This document shows positions 17,073-27,029 of a DNA stretch of 64,000 bases, piece after piece; within the stretch, counting starts at the first letter, position 1, and the number at the start of each line of letters is the position of its first letter. This DNA comes from JAGRAX01 sp041391365 (GTDB taxonomy: Bacteria; Bdellovibrionota_G; JALEGL01; JAGRMV01). Made by a program: the position numbers and the translations under genes. A model generated the notes under the pieces. That model ran no database searches. It was not told the DNA's origin and worked only from the letters and a program-made list of their open reading frames with translations. The stretch lies in assembly GCA_041391365.1 (NCBI GenBank), contig JAWKOC010000002.1, positions 558,001 to 622,000 of the forward strand, written 5' to 3'.

Positions 17073-19500
17073 CCTTGGAAAAAAACAACACTCTTCTTCG
17101 GGCCATTGATCGGCCGCTGCGGTTTTTGCAGGAAAGTCAATTGAGTAACCCGGCCTTTGTCAAAAATCTCGTTTCCCATGTTCAAAAAACATGTGAATCG
17201 GCCAAGAGTCATCCATCTACAAAAATTCGAGTTTTGTTTGCTGATGTAGGTCAATGGTTTGATCAGTTTTTCGCTCAAGATATGGAACAAAAAAAAGAAA
17301 CCATATCCAAAGTGCTGACACGGATCGATCAGGTGGAAGAAGATCTTTCTCAGCCGGTGTTGTTTCAGTCCGATGATCATCCCATCTATACCATTGATCA
17401 AATTCGTGAAAAGCAAAAGGAGCTCGACAAGCGTGTTCAGTTTGTCAAAGGGGTGGGTCCCGTCATTGCGGAAAAATTTTTGAAGGCGAGGGTTCTTACA
17501 CTCGCGGATTTGTTTTCTTTTTTGCCTACTCGATACGAGGATCGGAAAACCATTGTATCGATCGGCCAGCTTCAAGATGGTCAGCACGCAACCATTCTCG
17601 GAGAAATTTGTTTCCAGGGTATGAGTTATTACAAGGGACTTCGACGACGAGTGTTTGAAATGGTGGTGGATGATTCTTCTGGGCAGATCAAACTCAAATG
17701 GTTTCAGTTTCACTATCAAAGTCTTGAAAAGAAGGTCAAACGGGGGGCCAAGGTCATTGTTTCTGGCAAGGTCAAGCGCTATCGAAACCAAATGGAAATG
17801 CATCATCCAGATTTTGAAATTTTCTCGGGAGAAAAAGATGCATTGAGTTTTGGTCGGATCATTCCCATCTACCGTGAAATTGGAAATCTCTATCAAAAGA
17901 CACTTCGAAAAATCATGTTTGAGGCCACCACCAGAGAACTTTCTTCCAAGGTTTGCCTATTGCCTCCAGACATTTGCGAGAAGATGAATTTTCTTCCTCC
18001 ATGGAAAGCTCTGCAGAAGTTGCATTTGCCCGAAGTGCTCCCCACCGAAGACCAGAAAGCTCTTTGGGAGAGGCATTTGGCTTTTGAAGAATTGTTTTTT
18101 TATACCTTTGCATTGCTTCATCGCAAGATTCATCAAAAGCGAATGCCTGGAATTGCCTTTGATGGTCCAAGTCCTCGGTCCGATATTCTCATCGGATCAT
18201 TGCCCTTTGAACTCACGGATGCTCAAAAAGAGTTCTTGGGACGATTCAAGAGGATATGAAAAAGCCTTTTGCCATGAATCGACTCTTGCAAGGAGATGTT
18301 GGCAGTGGAAAAACGATTGTCGCCTTTTTGAGTGCGCTGAGAGCCATTGACCATGGGTATCAAGTTTCGTTGATGGCTCCCACTGAGATTCTTGCCGAGC
18401 AGCATTGGAAGAAACTCAGCAAGATTGCTAGTCAGTTGGATGTGCGGGTGGAACTTCTTGTGGGCAAGACCAAAAAAGCCGACAAAGAAATCATTGTGAA
18501 TCGATTGCTTGCGGGAGAGATTGATTTGCTCATTGGCACGCATGCCTTGATCACACAAAACGTTCAATTCAAAAAACTGGGTTTGGTGATTGTGGATGAG
18601 CAGCATCGTTTTGGAGTTCGTCAAAAAGAAAGCATACGGGACAAAGGAGCACAACCTGATGTATTGATCATGTCTGCCACACCCATTCCCCGAACGTTGG
18701 CGCTGACCATTTTTGGAGACTTGGACGTGTCCATTGTGGATGAATTGCCTCAAGGAAGAAAACCCATTCAAACGTCGATCCGATCCGAAAAACATCGAAC
18801 ACAAGTCTACGATGCCATTCGCGATACTGTTTCAAAAGGGCAACAAGTCTACATTGTATACCCCTTGGTTGAATCCTCTGCTTACCTGGAAGCCAAGGAT
18901 GCTAAGAGCATGGCAGAGCTGTTCGCGCAGCAAATTTTTCCGGATCTTACGCTGGGCCTCATTCATGGCCAGCTCAAAGCCGATGAAAAAGACCAAGTGA
19001 TGAAACAGTTTCTGGAAGGGGACATTCAAATTCTGGTTTCTACCACCGTGATTGAAGTCGGTATTGATGTTCCCAACGCCACCATGATGGTCATTGAGCA
19101 TCCCGATCGTTTTGGACTCAGCCAATTGCATCAGTTGAGAGGGAGAGTGGGGCGAAGCGACCTGGCCTCCTCATGCATTTTACTCCTGCCTCCCAAGATT
19201 TCTCAACAAGCCAAATCTCGTCTTCGACATTTTGAACAAATTCATGATGGTTTTGCTCTGGCGGAGGAGGATCTCAAGCTCAGAGGACCAGGAGATTTTT
19301 TTGGTGTAGCTCAATCTGGAATGCCTCATTTTTCTGCGGCGCAATTTCCGAGAGATATGGACCTTATGGAAAAAGCGCGTAGAGAATCCGCACGAATTTT
19401 GGACATGGATCCCAAACTCGATGATCCGGGACATCGTCATTTGTTATGGGTCATTGAAAACATCTGGAAAGAACGATTGAAGCTTGCTCAAGTGGGCTAG
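17069..19500 (+). CDS. recG: ATP-dependent DNA helicase RecG, with a frameshift in the assembled sequence
   Basis: Two adjoining frames together give RecG. The first (17069-18259) carries an N-terminal extension of about 130 residues, KGVGPVIAEKFLKARVLTLADLFSFLPTRYEDR (wedge domain) and the start of the helicase core (FELTDAQKEF). The second (18256-19500) starts with MNRLLQGDVGSGKT (Walker A), then DEQHRFG, SATPIPRT and QLRGRVGR. Adding one A after GGG near 18241 joins them as FLGTIQEDMKKPF. RecG reverses stalled replication forks and processes junctions. The single lost base looks like a sequence error. It is last in the pyr-car operon. Confidence 0.85.
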
Positions 19501-19953
19501 CGTTCGATTCCACAACACCTGGGTGGGAGACTCCCACCAAACTTTGAGACATTGACGCGTGTGAAATAATGAATATATATGCGAAAAAAAAATAGCGACC
19601 AAGGGCCATTCGAAGGAGGGGAAGAATAGATCCCTTGATCGCCTTTATTCGCCTGTAACCCCAGTTGAAGATCATACCATTTCTAGGGGGAAATGAGGTT
19701 GTGGCACAATCTCCAAAGAAGCTTTCGCTCCCTTTGGTTTTACATCAGCGAAACTTTGTATAAATCGTTTTGACCCCCAAAGTAAAGTTTTTTTTTATGA
19801 CCCTATGATCTTCTTTTATTATACACAGTGTGACAAAAAATCCAACCGACAATTTTGTGAAAATGCTCGCTGAGAAGCACATTGAATTCAGTATCTTGCA
19901 TAAAAATGAACAAAAAATGCATAAATCTCTTTTTTTAAAGAGATTTGTATGAG
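19501..19953. other. 453-bp intergenic region with promoter-like site and hairpin
   Basis: No gene is supported. Just after recG lies GGTGGGAGACTCCCACC (an inverted repeat without a T-run). TTGACG (19552-19557) and ATATAT (19575-19580), 17 bases apart, resemble a promoter. About 15 bases on, GCGACCAAGGG (19595-19605) can pair with CCCTTGATCGC (19632-19642), with one mismatch, around a purine-rich loop containing GGAGGGG. This could be a small RNA or leader, but no downstream plus-strand gene is close, so it is weak. The remainder is AT-rich with no clear signal before the terminator of the convergent gene. Confidence 0.3.
19923..19946 (-). terminator. Hairpin after the acyl-CoA synthetase gene
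   Basis: A perfect 10-bp inverted repeat (AAATCTCTTT / AAAGAGATTT, 4-base loop) lies 8 bp past the stop of the minus-strand gene. It is AT-rich and lacks a strong T tract beyond the stem, so it may be a weak intrinsic terminator or 3'-stabilising hairpin. Confidence 0.4.
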
Positions 19954-21780
19954 CTACGCGCTCATCTCTTCAAATAGGCTACGAATCTCTTCTTGGTAGT
20001 GTTTTCGAATGACTTTGCGTCGGGTTTTGAGTGTTGGAGTGATTTCTCCACGCTCAAGCGAAAACGGTTCTACCAGCAAATGAAAATTTTTGATTTGCTG
20101 ATACGAGGATAAATTGCGATTGACGCGTTCAATTACCTTTTCAAAAAGTTCTTTGGTTTTTGGGTGGGCCAGCAACTCTTGTTTGTTGGTGGCTGTGATG
20201 CCCATTTTGCGAGCTCTTTTTTCCAAAAATTCAAAACTAGGAACGATCAAGACGCCGATCGTTTTTTGTCCTTCTCCAACCAGGCAGGCCTGTTCGATCA
20301 TGGCATGAGAGATGAGTTCATTCTCGATGGGTTGAGGTGCGATCTTTTTCCCGCCCGAGGTTACGATGAGTTCTTTGATTCGATCGGTGATTTTCAAATA
20401 ACCGTCTTCATCGATCACTCCAATGTCCCCTGTACGGAAATAACCATCTTCGGTGAATACGTCTCGTGTGGCTTGCTCATCTTTGTAGTATCCCAACATC
20501 ACGTTGGGGCCTTTGACCAAGATTTCTCCGTCTTCGGAAATCTTGATGTTTACATGTTCCAAAGCAGGACCCACGGTTCCAATTTTGTTTTTCTCAGGTC
20601 GATTGACGGTGACCACGGGAGAAGTTTCTGTGAGCCCGTAGCCTTCCAAAACGGTAATTCCTGCGGCTTTGAAAAATTGTCCTATGCTAGGTGTGAGAGC
20701 CGCACCACCACAAATCACATAGCGTAGGCGCTGTCCGAGCGATTGGCGGACTTTGACAAAAAACATTCGATCAAAAATCATCGAAAGTGTTTTTTCAAAA
20801 ATGTTTTTTCTCGTCTTGGTCGACAAGGTGATGGAATAGCGAAACAAAAATTGGATGAATCGAGATTTTTCTCCTACTTTTTCGCTTACCTTGTTGTAGA
20901 CCTTTTCCAACACGCGTGGAACACAGACCAACAGCGTTGGCCGCGTTTCCAATAGGTCGTCAGCCATTTTGGCAATCGACTGTGCAAAATTGATTTTACC
21001 CCCAAACAAAATGACCGTGTACAAGCCAGCCATTCGCTCCAGCGCGTGACTCAAGGGCAAGAAAGATAGTGTGGAATCCAAGACGCCAACATCTACGATG
21101 CTTTCGGCTCCCATACAATTGGAAAGAATGTTGTTGTGGGAAAGCATCACGCCCTTGGGGTTTCCAGTCGTGCCAGAGGTATAGATGATGGTGGCCATAT
21201 CATCCGAAGAAATGTTTTTTACGCAGTCAAAATAATCGAGGGATGTTGCGGCTGCATTGGGTTTTTCCAGATCTTTGTAGTAGACGATGCCGCGATCCAA
21301 ATCAGAAAAAGGATCAAAACTGACCCATTGCAATTCGGATTGGTTCTTTTGCGCGCGAATCTCACGGATTCGCTCGATGCGAGAAACATCAGAAGCAAAG
21401 ACCAGCACCGCATCCGAATGATCGATGATGAAATTGGCTTGAGTAGAGGTGTTGGTGGGATAGATGGGGACCGAGATGGCTCCTAGACTTACGATGGCCA
21501 AGTCAGCCACAACCCATTCGTAGCGGTTTTCACTCAAAATACAGACCTTGTCTCCTGGGCGAACTCCCTTGGACAACAAATGTCGGGTCACATTTTCTAC
21601 CAGGCGGGCAAACGCACTCCAGGTGATTTTTTCCCACTGGCCATTGGCTTTGTAGGTGAGTGCAATTTTGTCTCCCGAGCGAAACGCACGATAGAGAAGC
21701 AAATTGGCAAGGGTGCTGACTTTGCGTTTGGCCTGAATGTTTTTTACGGTATCGATGGTTCCCCCATGGACGTGTGGCAT
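19954..21780 (-). CDS. Long-chain fatty-acid--CoA ligase (AMP-forming)
   Basis: This member of the ANL superfamily has the AMP-binding P-loop YTSGTTGNPKGVMLSH, GYGLTETSP, the YFRTGDIG adenylate motif and the catalytic-lysine region GKKIAPQPIENEL. The organisation and length (608 residues from ATG 21780) match FadD15/ACSL-type long-chain acyl-CoA synthetases. These activate fatty acids for beta-oxidation or lipid synthesis at the membrane. An upstream TTG at 21825 would add 15 residues; MPHVHGGTID looks the better start, although neither has a clear ribosome site. It is divergent from prfA. Confidence 0.92.
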   Translation of the reverse strand: MPHVHGGTIDTVKNIQAKRKVSTLANLLLYRAFRSGDKIALTYKANGQWEKITWSAFARLVENVTRHLLSKGVRPGDKVCILSENRYEWVVADLAIVSLGAISVPIYPTNTSTQANFIIDHSDAVLVFASDVSRIERIREIRAQKNQSELQWVSFDPFSDLDRGIVYYKDLEKPNAAATSLDYFDCVKNISSDDMATIIYTSGTTGNPKGVMLSHNNILSNCMGAESIVDVGVLDSTLSFLPLSHALERMAGLYTVILFGGKINFAQSIAKMADDLLETRPTLLVCVPRVLEKVYNKVSEKVGEKSRFIQFLFRYSITLSTKTRKNIFEKTLSMIFDRMFFVKVRQSLGQRLRYVICGGAALTPSIGQFFKAAGITVLEGYGLTETSPVVTVNRPEKNKIGTVGPALEHVNIKISEDGEILVKGPNVMLGYYKDEQATRDVFTEDGYFRTGDIGVIDEDGYLKITDRIKELIVTSGGKKIAPQPIENELISHAMIEQACLVGEGQKTIGVLIVPSFEFLEKRARKMGITATNKQELLAHPKTKELFEKVIERVNRNLSSYQQIKNFHLLVEPFSLERGEITPTLKTRRKVIRKHYQEEIRSLFEEMSA

Positions 21781-21914
21781 TGGTGTCAACAACGCTTGGC
21801 TTTCTTGTGAATTTCTAGCTAACAAAATTGGCCTATGCTAATAATGCATCTTTCTCATTTTGTGAAGTAATCTACAAGATCTCGCAAAGCCTGTTTAGAC
21901 AAGGGGTAGCTGTT

Positions 21915-22985
21915 TTGTTCTCTCGATTGGAAGAAGTTGAAAAAAAGTTTGATGGTTTGGCCGAAAAAATGGCTCAGCCAGAGGTTCTTGCACAGAAAGA
22001 CCTGCTAAATAAAATATCCAAAGAATACGCAGACTTACGGCCTGTGGTCGAGGCTTATCGAGTGTACAAAAAGGTGTGCACAGAGCTGGAAGACAACTAC
22101 CAGCTTTCCAAAGAGTCCGACGAGGAAATGCGGGATTTGGCCTATGCCGAAATCGAAATCTTGGAACCTCGAAAAGAGCAATTGGAGCATGAGCTTCAAC
22201 TCCTTTTGTTGCCCAAGGATCCGCTGGATGAAAAGAACGTTCGTCTCGAAATTCGTGCGGGAACGGGCGGAGAAGAGGCTGGCCTTTTTGCTGCAAATCT
22301 CTTGCGCATGTATCTCCGATACGCGGAAACCCAGAGGTGGGTCGTGGAAATTCTTTCCAAAAGTGAAACCGGCATCGGCGGACTCAAAGAGGTGATCGTC
22401 ATGCTAGAGGGACAGAGTGTCTACAGTCAGCTCAAGTTTGAAGGTGGGGTACATCGGGTGCAGCGTGTGCCCGCCACAGAGACCAGCGGTCGGATTCACA
22501 CCTCGGCCGTGACGGTGGTGGTGATGCCTGAGGCTGATGAAGTCGACGTCAAAATTGATGACAAGGATTTGCAGATCGATGTGATGAGAGCCGGTGGGCC
22601 TGGGGGACAGAGTGTGAACACCACTGACTCCGCGGTTCGAATCACGCACATTCCCTCGGGGCTTGTGGTGGTTTGCCAGGATGAAAAATCCCAACACAAA
22701 AACAAAGCCAAGGCTTTGAAGGTGCTGCGTGCTAGGCTTTTGGAAATTGAACAACAAAAGCAAAATGCAGAAATTTCGTCCAAACGAAAATCCATGGTGG
22801 GATCAGGAGATCGAAGCGAACGGATTCGAACCTACAATTATCCTCAGAGCCGGGTCACGGACCATCGGATCAATTTGACCTTGCACAAGCTCGATCAAAT
22901 CATGGAAGGTGATTTGGAAGAAGTCATTGTAGCGCTGAGAACACACCATCAAACCGAACTGCTCAAAGGTGAAACTTCAGTCTAA
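21915..22985 (+). CDS. prfA: Peptide chain release factor 1
   Basis: I choose TTG 21915, which gives the typical RF1 beginning (L/M)FSRLEEVEKKFDGL and is preceded by AGGGG about 8 bases upstream; an ATG 87 bp further up adds an unrelated N-terminus. The product is 356 residues. RF1 features are the PAT anticodon-like tripeptide (RVPATETSGR), which identifies RF1 rather than RF2, and the GGQ motif (RAGGPGGQSVNTTDSAVR) that triggers peptidyl-tRNA hydrolysis. It recognises UAA and UAG. It overlaps prmC, which methylates its GGQ glutamine. Confidence 0.96.
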   Translation: MFSRLEEVEKKFDGLAEKMAQPEVLAQKDLLNKISKEYADLRPVVEAYRVYKKVCTELEDNYQLSKESDEEMRDLAYAEIEILEPRKEQLEHELQLLLLPKDPLDEKNVRLEIRAGTGGEEAGLFAANLLRMYLRYAETQRWVVEILSKSETGIGGLKEVIVMLEGQSVYSQLKFEGGVHRVQRVPATETSGRIHTSAVTVVVMPEADEVDVKIDDKDLQIDVMRAGGPGGQSVNTTDSAVRITHIPSGLVVVCQDEKSQHKNKAKALKVLRARLLEIEQQKQNAEISSKRKSMVGSGDRSERIRTYNYPQSRVTDHRINLTLHKLDQIMEGDLEEVIVALRTHHQTELLKGETSV

Positions 22986-23829
22986 CCATGTTGCTGAGTG
23001 CATTCGGCAGGCCAGTCTTGCATTGACCGAGCATCATGTCGAGGCCCCCTTGCGTGCGGCCACACTCATCATGTGCCATGTGCTTGGAATCACCCAGGTT
23101 CAATTGCTTGCCGGTCGAGATGCTGACTCGTTGACCGAACAGGCGTTGCAAAAATATCAAAAACTGATTGAGCGTAGAAAAAACCATGAGCCTTTGGCCT
23201 ACATTTTGGGGACCAAAGAGTTTTATGGGTTAGACTTTGAGGTATCCAACCATGTGCTGATTCCCCGGCCCGAGACGGAGCTGCTGGTAGACTGGGTGCT
23301 TGAGACCTTTGGTCCGGATCAATCGTTTCGCTTGTGCGATGTTGGATGCGGAAGTGGTGCTATTGTTGTGTCTGTGGCCAAGCATCGGAGCAAGGCCTTG
23401 TGTTTGGCCATCGATCGATCGGAAAAGGCTTTGGAAGTGACGATGCACAATGCCCAGCGTTTGGGAGTGCAGATCGAGGGGATGCAATCGAATTTGCTTG
23501 AGGGAGTTTCAAGGGTTTTTGAAGTCGTGGTTTCCAATCTTCCGTATGTTCCCACGTCTGATCTTTCCACGTTGGCCCCAGAGCTTGCCCATGAGCCCGT
23601 CATGGCGCTTGATGGTGGGGAAGATGGCCTCAATCTCATTCGACCCTTGATCGCGCAGCTTGAACCTCGCCTGACTCAGGAGGGCTGGGTTTTTTTGGAA
23701 TACGGGCAGGGCCAAACCGGTGCCATTGGCAAGTGTTTGAAAGAGCATGGTTTTGACACGGTGGAGGTTCGAAAAGATGCGGCCGGTATTGAGCGAGTCA
23801 TTCGCGCAAAGAGGACATCAGTGGTATAA
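22969..23829 (+). CDS. prmC: Release factor glutamine methyltransferase
   Basis: This 286-residue SAM-dependent methyltransferase has an N-terminal helical domain (LIERRKNHEPLAYILG), the linker segment FYGLDFEV...VLIPRPETELLVDW, the SAM-binding CDVGCGSGAI and a substrate motif SNLPYV. Here N-L-P-Y replaces the usual N-P-P-Y. PrmC methylates the GGQ glutamine of RF1 and RF2. Its GTG start overlaps prfA by 17 bp, so the enzyme and one substrate are coexpressed. Confidence 0.95.
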   Translation: MKLQSNHVAECIRQASLALTEHHVEAPLRAATLIMCHVLGITQVQLLAGRDADSLTEQALQKYQKLIERRKNHEPLAYILGTKEFYGLDFEVSNHVLIPRPETELLVDWVLETFGPDQSFRLCDVGCGSGAIVVSVAKHRSKALCLAIDRSEKALEVTMHNAQRLGVQIEGMQSNLLEGVSRVFEVVVSNLPYVPTSDLSTLAPELAHEPVMALDGGEDGLNLIRPLIAQLEPRLTQEGWVFLEYGQGQTGAIGKCLKEHGFDTVEVRKDAAGIERVIRAKRTSVV

Positions 23830-23853
23830 GGACAGACAACAGGAGCACAATTC

Positions 23854-25104
23854 ATGGACGAAATTCACATCGAAGGCGGAAAAGTTCTTCAAGGCAGCGT
23901 AGCAATCAGCGGATCCAAAAATGCGGCACTTCCTTTGCTCGCACTGTGCGCCGCCGTGGATGGTGTTTGTACGATTTCGAACGTGCCTCTGCTCAAAGAC
24001 GTAGATCACATGTTGGAGATTTTGCGTTTGATGGGAGCCACGGTTACCCGAGAAAAAAGTACAGTGATGGTGGATGCAAGATCCTTGAATCAGACCGAAG
24101 CACCCTATGACTACGTTCGAAAGATGAGAGCTTCGGTGGTCATGTTGGGCCCCCTGTTGGCAAGGTATCGCAAGGCTCAAGTGTCGCTTCCCGGTGGATG
24201 TGCGATTGGAGTGCGTCCCATTGACTTGCATCTCAAAGCGTTTCAAGCCATGGGTGCCACCGTCAAGATACAAAATGGTGACGTGCAAGCAACGCTGGAA
24301 AACAGCAAAGAAGGAGAATTTTTCTTCGACCGGGTTACGGTCACAGGAACCATCAATGCATTGATTTTGGCTGCGAGTCTTCCTCATCCGTTTGTCCTCG
24401 ACAACTGCGCGACCGAGCCGGAAGTTCAATCAGTAGCCTTGGCCTTGGTCAGCATGGGCGCTACCATCCAGGGCATCGGAACCTCGCGATTGGAAGTCAA
24501 GGGATGCAAAGCTTTTGCCCCTTTGCAATGGGAAAACATCCCCGATCGGATTGAAGCCGGCACCTATCTTTGTGCGGCTCTGATGACAGGTGGTCACGTG
24601 GAAGTCACCCACGTCAATCCACAACACTGCAAAAACATTCTTTCCAAACTCTCTGAATTGGGGGCTTTGATCGAAGTGTCTGAAACCAGCATTGCTGTGA
24701 AGAGTCCGTCTGCCATTGCTCCTGTTGATGTGCGCACAGCACCCTATCCAGGGTTTCCGACCGATATGCAAGCGCAGGTGATGGCGGTGCTCTGCCTCGC
24801 CAAGGGCAAGAGCGTTGTCACGGAAACCATTTTTGAAAATCGCTTCATGCATGTACCTGAACTCAATCGGATGGGCGCCTCGATTGCGATCAAGGGAGCT
24901 ACCGCAACCGTGGATGGTGTTTCAGAGTTGAAAGCTGCGCCCGTGATGGCGACTGATCTGCGCGCCAGTGCGTGCTTGGTGCTTGCGGGGCTTGCGGCCA
25001 AAGGCACCACCAAGGTTCTTCGCGTGTATCATTTGGACCGTGGGTATGAACATCTTACACAAAAATTTCAATCTCTCGGGGCCAATATCAAAAGGGCGGG
25101 ATAA
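23854..25104 (+). CDS. murA: UDP-N-acetylglucosamine 1-carboxyvinyltransferase
   Basis: This 416-residue EPSP-synthase-fold enzyme has the GSVAISGSKNAALP start motif and the catalytic cysteine in PGGCAIGVRP (the position that fosfomycin alkylates), so it is predicted fosfomycin-sensitive. It transfers enolpyruvate from PEP to UDP-GlcNAc, the first committed peptidoglycan step in the cytoplasm. It lies 24 bp after prmC and runs directly into accD. Confidence 0.97.
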   Translation: MDEIHIEGGKVLQGSVAISGSKNAALPLLALCAAVDGVCTISNVPLLKDVDHMLEILRLMGATVTREKSTVMVDARSLNQTEAPYDYVRKMRASVVMLGPLLARYRKAQVSLPGGCAIGVRPIDLHLKAFQAMGATVKIQNGDVQATLENSKEGEFFFDRVTVTGTINALILAASLPHPFVLDNCATEPEVQSVALALVSMGATIQGIGTSRLEVKGCKAFAPLQWENIPDRIEAGTYLCAALMTGGHVEVTHVNPQHCKNILSKLSELGALIEVSETSIAVKSPSAIAPVDVRTAPYPGFPTDMQAQVMAVLCLAKGKSVVTETIFENRFMHVPELNRMGASIAIKGATATVDGVSELKAAPVMATDLRASACLVLAGLAAKGTTKVLRVYHLDRGYEHLTQKFQSLGANIKRAG

Positions 25105-25962
25105 ATGTCTTGGTTTGATAAGCTAAAAGCACCGAAATTCAAAAAGGATCAAAAAAACAATTTTCCTGAAGGTCTGTGGACCAAATGTGTGGGCTGTTCA
25201 GAAATCATTTTTCATGATGACTTGGTCAAAAATCATATGGTGTGCACAGCGTGCAATTTTCACATGAAAATTTCTGCGCGAAAGCGTTTGGATATTTTGT
25301 TGGAGTCCGGCCAGTTTGTGGAGAAGGATGCAAACATGCGATCGCTCGACCCCCTTGAATTCAAGGACATCAAAAAATACAAAGATCGTATCAAGGCCAT
25401 GGAAAAAACAGGCAAAGAAAAAGAAGCCTTCATCTATGGCATTGGCAAATGCAAAGACATGGATTTGGTGGTCGGAAGTTTTGTCTTCGACTACATGGGA
25501 GGTAGCATGGGCTCGGTCGTGGGAGAAAAACTTACACGCAGTTTTGAATTGGCCCTTCAAGAAAAACTTCCCTGTCTTTTGATCACCGCCAGTGGTGGAG
25601 CAAGAATGCAAGAGGGCATTCTCTCCCTCATGCAGATGGCCAAGGCCACAGCTGCGCTCTCCAAACTCAAGGAAGAGGGTCTTCCCTTCATCGTGCTGCT
25701 GACCGATCCAACCACAGGAGGCGTGGCCGCTTCGATTGCGATGCTGGGAGACGTGCTGTTGGCTGAACCCAACGCCTTGATCGGATTTGCAGGGCCTCGC
25801 GTGATCGAGCAAACCATCAAACAGACGTTGCCTGAGGGATTTCAACGCTCGGAGTTTTTGCTTGAACACGGGATTGTGGACCGAATCGTGCCCAGGTCCC
25901 AACTGCGCAATACTGTTTACGATCTGTTCGCAGCGTTTTTAAGTGCCCGAAATCAAAGCTAA
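25105..25962 (+). CDS. accD: Acetyl-CoA carboxylase carboxyltransferase subunit beta
   Basis: This 285-residue protein has an N-terminal Cys4 zinc ribbon (TKCVGCSEI ... MVCTACNFHM) and a crotonase-like carboxyltransferase core (ITASGGARMQEG, LTDPTTGGVAAS, GFAGPRVIEQTI). With AccA it carboxylates acetyl-CoA to malonyl-CoA using carboxybiotin. The start abuts the murA stop. No folC follows, unlike many genomes. Confidence 0.97.
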   Translation: MSWFDKLKAPKFKKDQKNNFPEGLWTKCVGCSEIIFHDDLVKNHMVCTACNFHMKISARKRLDILLESGQFVEKDANMRSLDPLEFKDIKKYKDRIKAMEKTGKEKEAFIYGIGKCKDMDLVVGSFVFDYMGGSMGSVVGEKLTRSFELALQEKLPCLLITASGGARMQEGILSLMQMAKATAALSKLKEEGLPFIVLLTDPTTGGVAASIAMLGDVLLAEPNALIGFAGPRVIEQTIKQTLPEGFQRSEFLLEHGIVDRIVPRSQLRNTVYDLFAAFLSARNQS

Positions 25963-26020
25963 AATAGAATTAACCTGACGATCTCGTTGACGATTTTGTT
26001 CAGGTGACTATATAGGAGGT

Positions 26021-26374
26021 ATGGACAAGGTCAAATTCGATCAGGACGTGCTTCTGGGAATTGAGGAAACCCTTAGAGAGATTTCCAAATTCCATTTCAT
26101 TTTGGAAGAAGGACAAAAAGGGCTTCACATTTTGTTTTCTCCGGAAATGATTCGGGAAACCTTTTCTTCGGAAAACACGGATTTGTCCGACCTCTTCCAT
26201 GACAACTTGGAAGAAATCAATCAAGCCATCAATGAGAGTTTCAACTTTGATACCATTGAAGAAAAGCGTGACTACTTTGCATCTCTGACCAAAGACCTTC
26301 AAAAAGCTTTGGTCTACGGGTATTTTCAGTTGATTGAGGGACAGCAAACTCCTTCTGAGCGCACTTTTCATTGA
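26021..26374 (+). CDS. Small acidic hypothetical protein
   Basis: The 117-residue product is acidic and mostly helical, with no signal or membrane segment. A canonical AGGAGG lies only one base before ATG 26021, which is unusually close, and no alternative in-frame start sits at normal spacing. Initiation may therefore be inefficient, or the site may serve another purpose. An inverted repeat (ACCTGA ... TCAGGT) lies between accD and this gene. The stop overlaps the next gene's TTG start by 4 bp. I recognise no family. Confidence 0.65.
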   Translation: MDKVKFDQDVLLGIEETLREISKFHFILEEGQKGLHILFSPEMIRETFSSENTDLSDLFHDNLEEINQAINESFNFDTIEEKRDYFASLTKDLQKALVYGYFQLIEGQQTPSERTFH

Positions 26375-26850
26375 TCCACATTCCTCAAAAAATCATTTCT
26401 GGGGGTCAGACAGGTGTGGACCGTGCGGCGCTCGATGCGGCATTGGATCTGGGTTTGGCGCACGGAGGATGGTGTCCACAGGGTCGAAAAAGCGAAGACG
26501 GTCCCATTGATGGGCGCTACCAATTGCAGGAAACTCCGAGTGAGAACTACGCCCAGCGCACGCGATGGAACATTCGTGATTCGGATGCCACGTGGATTTT
26601 TCATCAAGGTCTCCCTCTGGAAGGTGGAACTCTTTTGACCGCCGAGTTGGCCAAGCAGATGAACAAACCTCTGTTGTGCGTGGACATCGATGTGGGAGTC
26701 CAATCCTATGAACAAATGAAACGGTTTTTGATGGATCAAAAAATTGAGGTGCTTAATGTGGCTGGCCCTCGATCCTCAAAAGCCCCAGAGATGCATCAAA
26801 AACTGCGAAAATTCCTGACAGAGTTTTTTCAGATGTTAATTGACACATGA
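26371..26850 (+). CDS. Putative molybdenum-carrier family protein (Rossmann, SLOG-like)
   Basis: The 159-residue product begins IPQKIISGGQTGVDRAALDAA, the hallmark of the putative molybdenum carrier family (Pfam MoCo_carrier), with GGWCPQGRKSEDG, SDATWIF and GGTLLTAELA further on. The fold is related to lysine-decarboxylase-like/SLOG nucleotide-binding proteins, and the molybdenum role itself is poorly supported even for characterised members. It starts with TTG, overlapping the preceding small gene by 4 bp. It could act in nucleotide or cofactor binding. Confidence 0.75.
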   Translation: MIHIPQKIISGGQTGVDRAALDAALDLGLAHGGWCPQGRKSEDGPIDGRYQLQETPSENYAQRTRWNIRDSDATWIFHQGLPLEGGTLLTAELAKQMNKPLLCVDIDVGVQSYEQMKRFLMDQKIEVLNVAGPRSSKAPEMHQKLRKFLTEFFQMLIDT

Positions 26851-26868
26851 TGTTATTTTGAATATAGT
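26840..26868 (+). promoter_or_regulatory. Strong sigma-70 promoter of the metalloprotease gene
   Basis: TTGACA (26840-26845) and TATAGT (26863-26868) are exactly 17 bases apart and point at the protease gene. The transcript would have a leader of roughly 155 bases. Near its end a perfect CCGGAG-AAA-CTCCGG hairpin (27016-27030) covers the GGAG that could serve the GTG start. Confidence 0.6.
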
Positions 26869-27029
26869 CCAAAGCAAGTCGGGGGACTAGCAGGCTTGTG
26901 TAAGTCTTGAGTGAGAAAAACATGTTGGGGAAGACATGACATACACTTGAGGCACATGAGATCCGCAAACAAGGGGTAGCAAGCTGTAGGAGAGCATGGA
27001 AGATTGCATCGGAGTCCGGAGAAACTCCG

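Noticed and set aside
18230..18260. Programmed frameshift in recG
   Set aside because: No slippery heptamer or downstream structure is evident, and similar single-base losses occur in unrelated genes.
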